Below, in pieces: positions 14,672-21,644 of a DNA stretch of 27,555 bases. The DNA is taken from NCBI GenBank assembly GCA_964351495.1, contig CAYGOC010000016.1, positions 1-27,555 on the forward strand. Direction: 5' to 3'. A model generated the notes under the pieces. That model searched no databases. It saw only the letters and a list, made by a program, of their open reading frames with translations, and was not told the DNA's origin. Origin of the DNA: CAYGOC01 sp964351495. Lineage in GTDB: Bacteria; Chlamydiota; Chlamydiia; Chlamydiales; SM23-39. Numbering within the stretch: position 1 is the stretch's first letter; the number at the start of each line of letters is the position of its first letter. A program made the position numbers and the translations under genes.

Positions 14672-15717
14672 AAATCGTTTCTTTTTTTCTACTATCTATA
14701 GCCCTTTTTTTGGTCTTTTCTATTCCGGATAGTTGGGTAGACTCTATGAGGGCTAAAGTAGCCTATCCTGCAAAAAAAAACCCGGAAGAAAACCGGGTTA
14801 AAGAATCTACGCTCGTTTTAGAAAACCAGCTTTTACAAGAAAAAATAGGCGCTCTTTATGAGTGGCTTTTATTTGATAATCGTATTGACGAGCAAACCCA
14901 AAAAATTCGGGAACTAGCCAAAAGGGAAGAGTCAGAAGGGATTCTTTACTGGAAAGAGTTTTTTCAAAGAAGATCAGAAGAGGAAAAAAAACTTTTAGAA
15001 AGACAAATGCAGGCGCTTCTTTCTAAAGTAATTTTTCGAGAACCTTCTTCTTGGAATCGATTTTTATGGGTCAATGTAGGGGAAAAAGAAAATGAAACTC
15101 TAGGTAGGTTGATCGTTGCTAAAAATAGCCCGGTTTTATGTGGCCCTTACTTAGTAGGGGTTGTAGATTATGTGGACAAAACAAAAAGCCGTATCCGTTT
15201 AATTACAGACAGTCAAATGACCCTTTCTGTCCGGGCTGTTCGAGGTAGTTCCCAAGATAGAGATCTTATGTATTTGGTAGAGGCTTTAATAGAAAGGATA
15301 AAAGCCCAAAAAGAAGATCCCCTTTATAAAGAAGCAGTGCTGTTTTATGAAAGTCTGCAAAAAAAAGAAGAAACAGGAAGAGATTTTTATCTTTTAAAAG
15401 GAGAGTTAAGGGGAAGCTTTGATGTAGGTAGTATGCAAAAAAAGCCTGTTTTACGGGGAAGTGGTTTTAACTATCAATTTGAAGATGAGGAGTTTTGTGC
15501 CGAATTTGAAAATCTTAACTTAAAAAAAGGAGATCTTCTAGTGACTACAGGACTCGATGGCGTTTTTCCAGCCGGATTAAAAGTAGCCTTCATCTCTAAG
15601 GTGTTTCCTAAAAAAGAGGGAGACTTAAGTTACGAGATAGAGGCTCTTCCTTGTTTTTCCTCTATGAATGATCTCTCTTTTTTGCATATTATCCCCCCTT
15701 TAGACCCCCACTTTTAA
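14668..15717 (+). CDS. mreC: MreC-family rod-shape/cell-division protein
   Basis: MreC is a periplasmic scaffold that links MreB to peptidoglycan synthases; chlamydiae lack FtsZ and use MreB for division. The 349-residue protein has one N-terminal membrane helix (about 4-20), a long charged helical/coiled-coil part (about 45-125), and the beta-rich MreC core: SKVIFREPSSWNRFLWVNVG, VLCGPYLVGVVDYVDKTKSRIRLITD, and near the end KKGDLLVTTGLDGVFPAGLKVAFISKV. The last matches the MreC 'GDLVVTSGLGGVFPPGLPVG' signature. An insert around residues 190-265 is larger than usual. The start is GTG, overlapping the aminotransferase stop (GTGA), so translation is coupled. In C. trachomatis the gene after tyrB (CT638) is in the same place. 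The 3' end overlaps the convergent transferase-like gene by 18 bases. No mreD or mreB is in view. Confidence 0.78.
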   Translation: MKIVSFFLLSIALFLVFSIPDSWVDSMRAKVAYPAKKNPEENRVKESTLVLENQLLQEKIGALYEWLLFDNRIDEQTQKIRELAKREESEGILYWKEFFQRRSEEEKKLLERQMQALLSKVIFREPSSWNRFLWVNVGEKENETLGRLIVAKNSPVLCGPYLVGVVDYVDKTKSRIRLITDSQMTLSVRAVRGSSQDRDLMYLVEALIERIKAQKEDPLYKEAVLFYESLQKKEETGRDFYLLKGELRGSFDVGSMQKKPVLRGSGFNYQFEDEEFCAEFENLNLKKGDLLVTTGLDGVFPAGLKVAFISKVFPKKEGDLSYEIEALPCFSSMNDLSFLHIIPPLDPHF

Positions 15718-16791
15718 AAAAGCTTTCTCTAGTTTTTTCTCTATGTGCTTTCTAATTTGAGAAAGGGTTTTTTCCTTTCCAAAAGTGTAAAGAGCTCTTG
15801 TTTCTCCTTTTTCTCTAAGATCTGTAGGATAATCTTTGCTATTTTTTTCTATAAAGGAGAACGGGTTTTTTAGTTCTTTCTTGGTTATACAAAAACCACA
15901 GTTTTGTAAAGCTTTGCTCGGATGACTACCTGGAATTTTATAAGGGTCATAAAAGAAAAGGGGTTTTTTTAAGTATAAAGCATCATACCCTACAGAAGAA
16001 AAGTCGCCTAAGTAGGCGGTGCATCTGTTTATTAGGGGATATATCAAAGGGAACTCTTTTACGACCAAAAACTGATCATTTCTAGACTCTTCTAGTAGGG
16101 TTTGATAGTAAAGAACCGGTTCTCTTTCTTCTAGTAAAGGATGCGGCTTTACAATTAGATTCCAGTTTTTCGGGAGCTGTTTTACAAGAGTTTTAGTTAA
16201 AGAAAAGAAGGAAGTTTTCTTTTCAATATCATTCCAAGTAGGAGCATAAAAGAGGGTAGGATTCTTAGGATTTAATTTAGAAAAAATCTCTTGCTCTACC
16301 AGGTCGTCATAAAATTTTCGATACTTTTTATAAAAGGCAAAACGGACATTTCCCATAAATATGGGACAAGAAATTTTATCCCAATGGCCTTGCTTTTGTA
16401 GTCTATCCTTGCTTTGCTTTCCTCCAAAAAAAGCAACTTCTTGTAGAGAAAGACCGCTCATAACAGAAGAGTCAAAATGCCCTTTATCTGATTCTCCATG
16501 GGAAAGGTAGCCAAAGAGTAGGGGCTTTTCTAAAATAGATCCAAAATATTGAAATAAGTTTTCTCTCCAGAAAACGGGCTGGATAAAAAAGTCATATTCT
16601 TGGGCTAGGGTTGCGTAATTGATCTCTTTAGGGGAGATAAACTTGAAATCAACAAAGGGATAGTATTTTTGCAAAGGTTCTATAAGCGTGCTTTCTGTAA
16701 AAATAAGAGGCACTTTTAGCATGTAGCTAAAAGGGGCTGCATGGTCAAAAAGGTGTAAAGAGCTACTAGCGTGATATAAAACAGTTTTCAT
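15700..16791 (-). CDS. CDP-glycerol glycerophosphotransferase-like protein, copy 1
   Basis: The 363-residue soluble protein resembles the GT-B CDP-glycerol:poly(glycerophosphate) transferase family (TagB/TagF in teichoic acid synthesis). Visible family boxes are LSHGESDKG with H98, FYAPTWND (181-188), LIVKPHP (212-218) and GDFSSVGYDALYLKKPLFFYDP (262 onward), the last matching the 'TDYSSVxFDF...P.IFY' nucleotide-binding motif. No membrane helix is present. Chlamydiae are not known to make wall teichoic acid, so the acceptor is unknown; a glycerophosphate or other CDP-alcohol modification of a surface glycan is one inference. It is preceded by a paralog with an ATGA overlap, so both are translated in series. 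Convergent with mreC, overlapping by 18 bases. Confidence 0.7.
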   Translation of the reverse strand: MKTVLYHASSSLHLFDHAAPFSYMLKVPLIFTESTLIEPLQKYYPFVDFKFISPKEINYATLAQEYDFFIQPVFWRENLFQYFGSILEKPLLFGYLSHGESDKGHFDSSVMSGLSLQEVAFFGGKQSKDRLQKQGHWDKISCPIFMGNVRFAFYKKYRKFYDDLVEQEIFSKLNPKNPTLFYAPTWNDIEKKTSFFSLTKTLVKQLPKNWNLIVKPHPLLEEREPVLYYQTLLEESRNDQFLVVKEFPLIYPLINRCTAYLGDFSSVGYDALYLKKPLFFYDPYKIPGSHPSKALQNCGFCITKKELKNPFSFIEKNSKDYPTDLREKGETRALYTFGKEKTLSQIRKHIEKKLEKAFLKVGV

Positions 16792-17747
16792 AAAAAAGTC
16801 GAAAAGTAGAATTTTTTCTTAATAGGAAAAAGAGCTTGTGTCTTTTTAGTTATTTCATATTTTTTTTCGATGAAAGGGATATCTTTTTCTTGTAAAACCT
16901 CCCCTACTTTATGGATGTGAAGCGGTTTTTTATTTAAGAAAAAAAGCGGTTTTTCTACAAAAAAAAGCGCATCATAATGGACCGAAGAAGCATTCCCTAT
17001 GTAAGCATCTACCTTATCTAAAAGAGGATAGATGGGGTAGAAATTTTCTAAAAAAAGAAACCGAGAAGAGAGGTAGGAAGCTTTTAAAAGCTCTATTTCA
17101 AAGGCTCTTTTTCTTTGTGTATTGGGATGAAATTGAATAATTAAATTAGCTTCTTGGGGAAAATTTTCTAGTAGTTTTTGAGCTTCTGAAAAAGAAAAAG
17201 AAGAAAAGCTATCTTCCCAAGTCGGAGCATAAAGAAAGGTAGGAAAAGAGGGGTTCAAAGAAGAAAGCAGGGTTTCTACCAAAGTCCTATAAAAAGAGAG
17301 GTTTTTTAAAAAATAGAGAAGACGAATATTGGCAAAGAAGTGACAAGAGCCTGAGAGCTTTTTCTTTTTAATCCTATTTTTCATGGCATTTCCATATACA
17401 AGGATGTCCGTTTCTTGAAAGAGCCCTTCATAATTATCTTTTTCAGAAAATCCATGAGGGATCCAAATCCTTTCTAAAAAAACTTCTGGAAATAAGGGAG
17501 GATGTCCTAAATATCTGTCTAAAATCTGGGAAGTAAAGCAGTAATAGACTCTTGTGAAAGATTTTAAAAAATAGGGAAGATTTGCTATTTCTTGCAAAGA
17601 GACGGTAGTATCGGGATAATATTTTTGGCAGAGCTCTTCTGTTGAAGGCTCTGTTACAATGAGGGGAAATCCGAAGTAAGAGCAGAAAGGGGCTATATGA
17701 TCTATGTATTGGAAGTCTTCTTCAAAAAGTAGGCCTGCTGCTTTCAT
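16788..17747 (-). CDS. CDP-glycerol glycerophosphotransferase-like protein, copy 2
   Basis: A 319-residue paralog of the next gene. The two share the N-terminal pattern DH(I/A)APF...PLI(V/F)TE...KYYP, the HG-S-K box (IPHGFSEKDN, H98), LYAPTWED (172-179) and the SSV-YDAL...KPLFF motif. It deviates at family positions: KPHP is QFHP (205-208) and GDFSSVGYD is GNASSVHYD (251-259), losing the acidic residue, and the C-terminal helix region is about 40 residues shorter. It may use another substrate or be losing function. Only a poor ribosome site (AAAAAACTG) precedes the ATG. It stands head-to-head with mutY, only 21 bases between start codons. Membrane segments and signal peptide are absent. Confidence 0.65.
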   Translation of the reverse strand: MKAAGLLFEEDFQYIDHIAPFCSYFGFPLIVTEPSTEELCQKYYPDTTVSLQEIANLPYFLKSFTRVYYCFTSQILDRYLGHPPLFPEVFLERIWIPHGFSEKDNYEGLFQETDILVYGNAMKNRIKKKKLSGSCHFFANIRLLYFLKNLSFYRTLVETLLSSLNPSFPTFLYAPTWEDSFSSFSFSEAQKLLENFPQEANLIIQFHPNTQRKRAFEIELLKASYLSSRFLFLENFYPIYPLLDKVDAYIGNASSVHYDALFFVEKPLFFLNKKPLHIHKVGEVLQEKDIPFIEKKYEITKKTQALFPIKKKFYFSTFL

Positions 17748-17768
17748 CAGTTTTTTAGGAGGAGTAGA

Positions 17769-18809
17769 ATGCTTTTAGACTATGATGCCTTAAAGAAGTG
17801 GTTTGAGCAAGAAAAACGAGATTTTCCTTGGAGAAAAAACCCTTCTCCCTATGCAGTGTGGATATCTGAAGTAATGCTTCAACAAACAAGAGCCAGTTAT
17901 GTAATTTCTTATTTTACACGCTGGATGAAGCAATTTCCTACGGTAGCTTCTTTAGCAGAAGCTCCCTTAGAAAAAGTGATCAAACTTTGGGAAGGGCTAG
18001 GGTATTATCAAAGGGCGCGTCATCTTCACTTGGGAGCCAAAAAGATTGTGCAGGAACATAAAGGGGAGGTTCCCTCTACTCCTGAAGCATTAAAAATGAT
18101 CCCGGGAATAGGTGAGTACACTCGAAATGCCATTTTGGCATTTGCTTTTTCTAAAAAAGAGATAGCTATAGATGCTAATGTGAAAAGGGTTTTTTCCCGC
18201 CTTTTTTCTATTGAAGAGAGGTTAGATACCAAAAAAGCAAAAGAAAAGCTCTTTGCAATACAAAAGACAATTCAAAAAGAATCTTTCCACTCTTTAGCAG
18301 AGCCTTTTATAGAGTTAGGAGCTCTTATCTGCCTGAAAAAGCCTCTTTGTATGCAGTGCCCTTTAAAAACAAACTGTCAAGCCTTTCAGCAAAAAGAGGT
18401 AGAAAAATATCCTGTTCTTCCTCCAAAAAAAGAGATCCTTTTATTAAAAAGAGCTATTTTTTTATTGGAGTATCAAGGACATATCTTGGTTCAAAAGGTA
18501 AGAGAAGAAAAGCTTATGAAAGATCTGTATCAGTTTTTTTATGAAGAATATCTTCTTCAAAGCTTTACTAATTGGGAAAAGAGGATCGCAGAGACCCTTT
18601 CTATGACGGTCTCCTTTGAAAGGAGATTTTTACCTGTGAAACAAAGCTTTACAAGGTACCGAGCTCTACTATACCCTTTTCTTTTCTCGGTTAAAAAGCC
18701 GGTTACGCCTTTCGGCTTTGAGTGGATAGAAAAAGAAGAGCTCAAAAAACTTCCCTTTTGCTCAGGGCATAGAAAGATTTTACAGCAGTATCTTCAAATT
18801 GCGAGGTAA
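17769..18809 (+). CDS. mutY: A/G-specific adenine DNA glycosylase
   Basis: MutY removes adenine mispaired with 8-oxoguanine. The 346-residue protein has catalytic E34 (SEVMLQQT), the helix-hairpin-helix IPGIGEYTR (111-119) and D135 (IDANVKRV). Four cysteines for the 4Fe-4S cluster follow: C188, C194, C197 and C203. The C-terminal Nudix-like 8-oxoG recognition domain contains FTRYRALLYPFLF and ends SGHRKIL. The cysteine spacing reads C-x5-C-x2-C-x5-C, one residue shorter in the first gap than the usual C-x6-C-x2-C-x5-C. TAGGAGGAG gives a strong ribosome site upstream of the ATG. The stop overlaps the region just before the glycosyltransferase start, making a two-gene unit. Confidence 0.95.
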   Translation: MLLDYDALKKWFEQEKRDFPWRKNPSPYAVWISEVMLQQTRASYVISYFTRWMKQFPTVASLAEAPLEKVIKLWEGLGYYQRARHLHLGAKKIVQEHKGEVPSTPEALKMIPGIGEYTRNAILAFAFSKKEIAIDANVKRVFSRLFSIEERLDTKKAKEKLFAIQKTIQKESFHSLAEPFIELGALICLKKPLCMQCPLKTNCQAFQQKEVEKYPVLPPKKEILLLKRAIFLLEYQGHILVQKVREEKLMKDLYQFFYEEYLLQSFTNWEKRIAETLSMTVSFERRFLPVKQSFTRYRALLYPFLFSVKKPVTPFGFEWIEKEELKKLPFCSGHRKILQQYLQIAR

Positions 18810-18813
18810 CCTA

Positions 18814-19914
18814 TTGCATTTATTACAACTAGAGTCCTCTCCTGGTTGGGGTGGGCAAGAGATAAGAATTCTGCAAGAAGCTCTGGCTTTAAGGGAAAAG
18901 GGGCATAAGATCATTTTTGCGGTAGAAGAGAAAAGCGCTCTTTTTGCTAAAGCTAAAGAAAAAGGATTTTCTGTATATAAAGTACGGTATAAGAAAAAAA
19001 CTGCTCTGTTTGCTTTTTTGAAGCTTCTTCAAATTATGCGAAAAGAAAAGATTCACGTGATAAACACCCACTCTTCTTTAGATTCTTGGATTGGGGGGAT
19101 TGCTGCTAGACTTCTCCAGATTCCCATAGTTAGAACCAGACATTTGTCTACTCCTATAAGAAAAGGAATTAATAGTAGATGGTTATATCATGGTCTGGCC
19201 GATTTTGTTGTGACTACTTGTGAGGAGGTGGTTCCTGTTATTATTCGCCAAGCTAAAAAACCGATAAGCGAGGTGAGATCGGTTCCAACGGGGGTGAAAT
19301 GGGAGGATCTCATTGTAGAAAAAGGAAAAGCCGCTCTTTTTAGGACCCAATATATAAAAAGATCTTCCCAGCTTTTAGTGGGAATGGTTTGTTTTATGCG
19401 TTCTTGGAAAGGAGTAGATACTTTTATTGAGGCTGCAAGACTGGCTGAGAGAAATAGCGATTTACAGTGGATTATCATTGGAGGTGGGCATGAGGAGATC
19501 TACCGAGAAAAGGTGCGGAAATTAGGCTTAAGAAATTTTCACTTTACAGGACATATACCCTCCCCTTTTTATGCTATAGAAGCGTTAGATATTTTTTCTC
19601 TACTAAGTACAGCCCACGAAGGGGTCTCGCAAGCTAGCTTGCAGGCAGCTTATTTAAAAAAACCGCTGATTACAACAGAGACAGGGGGGCTGAAAGAAGT
19701 GTGTATCACGGGGAAAACAGGCATTCAGGTGAAATGTCATTCTCCTAAAGAGGTATATGAAGCGGTTTGTTTTCTACAAAACAATCCCCAGCTTAGAAAA
19801 ACTCTGGGAGAAAATGGGCACCTTTGGGTAAAAGAGCGTTTTTCCTGGAGAAAGACCGTACAATCTATGGAAGAAATCTATACCTCTGTATCCTTGGGAG
19901 TATGTCAAAGATGA
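18814..19914 (+). CDS. GT4-family glycosyltransferase
   Basis: A GT-B glycosyltransferase of family 4, using a nucleotide sugar to extend a lipid-linked or LPS-type glycan at the inner face of the membrane. N-terminal part: SSPGWGGQEIRILQEALALREKGH, with the glycine-rich GGQE loop. C-terminal part: LLVGMVCFMRSWKGVDTFIEAA, WIIIGGGHEE and HEGVSQASLQAAYLKKPLITTETGG. In the E-x7-E motif E269 is present and the second Glu is Gln (Q277); the form 'EGVSQALLQA' occurs in active relatives. I choose the TTG at 18814 because GAGG (18803-18806) is 7 bases upstream, giving 366 residues; a TTG at 18799 adds five residues inside mutY. Its 3' end overlaps the convergent membrane-protein gene by 10 bases. Donor and acceptor are unknown. 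Confidence 0.85.
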   Translation: MHLLQLESSPGWGGQEIRILQEALALREKGHKIIFAVEEKSALFAKAKEKGFSVYKVRYKKKTALFAFLKLLQIMRKEKIHVINTHSSLDSWIGGIAARLLQIPIVRTRHLSTPIRKGINSRWLYHGLADFVVTTCEEVVPVIIRQAKKPISEVRSVPTGVKWEDLIVEKGKAALFRTQYIKRSSQLLVGMVCFMRSWKGVDTFIEAARLAERNSDLQWIIIGGGHEEIYREKVRKLGLRNFHFTGHIPSPFYAIEALDIFSLLSTAHEGVSQASLQAAYLKKPLITTETGGLKEVCITGKTGIQVKCHSPKEVYEAVCFLQNNPQLRKTLGENGHLWVKERFSWRKTVQSMEEIYTSVSLGVCQR

Positions 19915-20342
19915 TCTTTATCTTCTGAAGAGGAAGAGCCTTCTTTTTTATCTCCTAGTTTTTCTGCGGCATTTTTTGTGACGTCCGTATAAGAGACTCC
20001 TGCTAGAAAGCCCATGCCTGCAAAAATAACAAAGGGTAAAAAAAGAGCCAGAACAAGGCGAACAATTCCTATAACGATTAAGGTAGACCTTTCCTGCTTT
20101 GTTAGAAAATCGTAAAATCTCTGAAGCATTCCCTTTACCTTTCTATAGAAGAAAAGAGTAACCACAACAGCTGCTGCTGCAAAAAACAGGCTCACCTTTG
20201 CTCCTGAAAAAAAATCAAATATAGCGGAAATTCCGGCTATAATAATCGCTAAAGCAGAAAAGCCCTCATAGGCATACTTTCTAGCCAATCCTTCAATCTC
20301 TCGCATTGAAACACCATCCTTATTTTTATCTTTTTCTGCCAT
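19905..20342 (-). CDS. Small membrane protein of unknown function
   Basis: I do not recognise a family. The 145-residue protein has a charged N-terminus (MAEKDKNKDG...), two membrane helices close together (about 28-45 and 48-66), a basic stretch YRKVKGMLQRFYDFLTKQER, a long hydrophobic segment (about 86-117, one or two helices), and a hydrophilic C-terminus with SSSSEDKDHL. There is one Met-rich AGMGFLAG turn and no cysteine. A good ribosome site (GGGGAGGG, a few bases before the ATG) and consistent coding composition support it as a real gene. Paired hydrophobic segments are also a hallmark of chlamydial inclusion membrane proteins, but here the spacing and long third segment do not fit the standard bilobed Inc pattern well, so I do not call it one. 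Confidence 0.7.
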   Translation of the reverse strand: MAEKDKNKDGVSMREIEGLARKYAYEGFSALAIIIAGISAIFDFFSGAKVSLFFAAAAVVVTLFFYRKVKGMLQRFYDFLTKQERSTLIVIGIVRLVLALFLPFVIFAGMGFLAGVSYTDVTKNAAEKLGDKKEGSSSSEDKDHL

Positions 20343-20519
20343 GAGACCCTCCCCAATGTCACTTCTTTATAAGATATAAAAAGCTTAGAAGGAGAAAACA
20401 TCGCTCCTTTTCCTTAATGTAAATATTTACTTTATTTTTTTCCAATTTTTCCGAAAACTCCCTCCTTTATTTTTTTTTCTTAAATCTTTTAAACTATCTT
20501 ATTTCTCAAGGAGAATCGT
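20343..20519. other. Divergent intergenic region before the type II secretion operon
   Basis: These 177 bases are extremely AT-rich, with T-runs (T9 at 20470-20478). They separate the minus-strand membrane-protein gene from the secretion operon and should contain promoters for both. TATCTT (20495-20500) is a possible plus-strand -10 without a recognisable -35. AAGGAG at 20508-20513 is the ribosome site of the next gene. No ORF or RNA gene seen. Confidence 0.5.
20419..20430. promoter_or_regulatory. Palindrome GTAAATATTTAC, possible operator
   Basis: A perfect 12-base palindrome stands alone in the divergent intergenic region, 77 bases upstream of the minus-strand gene start and 90 bases upstream of the secretion operon start. 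Perfect dyad symmetry suits a dimeric repressor site, but AT-rich palindromes of this size do occur by chance. Confidence 0.3.
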
Positions 20520-21644
20520 TTGTTCACCTATTGTGATAAAATTAGGAAAGAACTCTTTTTTTTCTGGGGGGTATCCCTTTTTTTATTGCTCTTTTTTTTA
20601 ATAGAGGAGCCTTTTTTTATTAGGGAAGAGCCTCTAGGAAGAGAAAGTACACCCCCTTTTCGAAATTCCTATCCTCCTTTTGCTAATGTATTTTTCCCCG
20701 AAAGTCCTCCTTTTGTCTCTTTACCCGATTTACACCAGGAGATAGAAATTTATGAAATTCCTAAAAGGCCTGAAGAGAGCCGGGAAACTTTTTTACTTAT
20801 TTTAAAACAGGCTCATAAGAAAAAGGTGGGAGTTTTTTCAGAAAAAATACCCCTTTTTTACGACAAGACAGGAATTCTTCAGATTACAGAAAAAAACTCT
20901 TCTTTTTGGATAAAGCCTCGGAAAGAAAAAGGGGAGATTGTAGTAGAGGCTGTTTTAGAAAATGCTACTTTGGGTAAAGAAGAGCGGTTTTGTTTTCCTC
21001 TCAGAAAAGCCTCTTTTAAAAACTCGACAAAGTTTTTAGAGCAAATAGGAGATATAGCTTACGTAGGAGAAGATCTCTGGGAGAAAAGCCAGGGAAGAGA
21101 TGTTTTTGTGTTAGAGCAAAAAGGGGAGCTTGCTTTTCTTGCTAAAGAAGCTTTGTGGGGAATTATAGAGGGGAGGCTAGTAGAGAAAAAGGGAACAGAT
21201 GCAAAGGATTTGGTGGCCAAGGTGAAAGGAGTTTCCAAGGAGGGTCTAGAAGTAGAGTTTTGGGGAGAGGAAGGAGAGTATTTAGAAAAGTTCTTTCCCG
21301 TAGCACGTCTTTGCGGGGAAAAGGAGAGCTTTTTTGAAATAGAGAAAAATTTACGTCCTTATAATTTTCACAAGATTGTTTATAGCCTTCCCAAAGGGAT
21401 CCTTTTTCTAAAGGAGAAGGAGGCTTTAGTTAAAAGAGAAAAAGACTGGGAAAAAAACAAGGAAAAAGAGAGGAAAAAACCGGGAGAGCTCTTTTTTTTT
21501 GAGAAGATAGAAAGAAGGGGGATAGAAAAAGTGATTTGTGGGTACTGGTTTGATTTTACTCATACTAAAAAGCAAGAAGTGAGAATCTCTTTTGACGGCT
21601 TAGGAAAGAGATCTTTTTTGAAAAATGAAGAGGAGATGAGATGA
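20520..21644 (+). CDS. Unrecognised bitopic protein in the gspC position of the type II secretion operon
   Basis: The 374-residue protein has a short cytoplasmic N-terminus, one membrane helix (about 12-28), a Pro/Phe-rich linker (about 44-66, with PPF repeated) and a large charged periplasmic part with beta-like stretches and a Lys/Glu-rich helical segment (about 305-325). I see no GspC homology region or PDZ sequence that I can recognise. Topology and position resemble GspC, the inner-membrane clamp protein encoded before gspD in proteobacteria. In C. trachomatis an uncharacterised gene (CT573) occupies this slot. The start is TTG with AAGGAG 6 bases upstream; no better start is present. 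Its stop overlaps the gspD ATG (ATGA), so translation is coupled. A T9 tract at 21492-21500 lies within the frame. Confidence 0.72.
   Translation: MFTYCDKIRKELFFFWGVSLFLLLFFLIEEPFFIREEPLGRESTPPFRNSYPPFANVFFPESPPFVSLPDLHQEIEIYEIPKRPEESRETFLLILKQAHKKKVGVFSEKIPLFYDKTGILQITEKNSSFWIKPRKEKGEIVVEAVLENATLGKEERFCFPLRKASFKNSTKFLEQIGDIAYVGEDLWEKSQGRDVFVLEQKGELAFLAKEALWGIIEGRLVEKKGTDAKDLVAKVKGVSKEGLEVEFWGEEGEYLEKFFPVARLCGEKESFFEIEKNLRPYNFHKIVYSLPKGILFLKEKEALVKREKDWEKNKEKERKKPGELFFFEKIERRGIEKVICGYWFDFTHTKKQEVRISFDGLGKRSFLKNEEEMR

Noticed and set aside
19905..20342. Inclusion membrane (Inc) protein
   Set aside because: The two close hydrophobic segments suggest it, but the long third hydrophobic segment and short termini do not fit the typical bilobed Inc pattern.
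20470..20478. T9 tract and other 8-9 base A/T runs (for example 21492-21500, 25558-25565) as phase-variation switches
   Set aside because: Runs of this length are scattered over the whole AT-rich window, including housekeeping genes, and none interrupts a frame. Nothing marks any one as a regulated switch.
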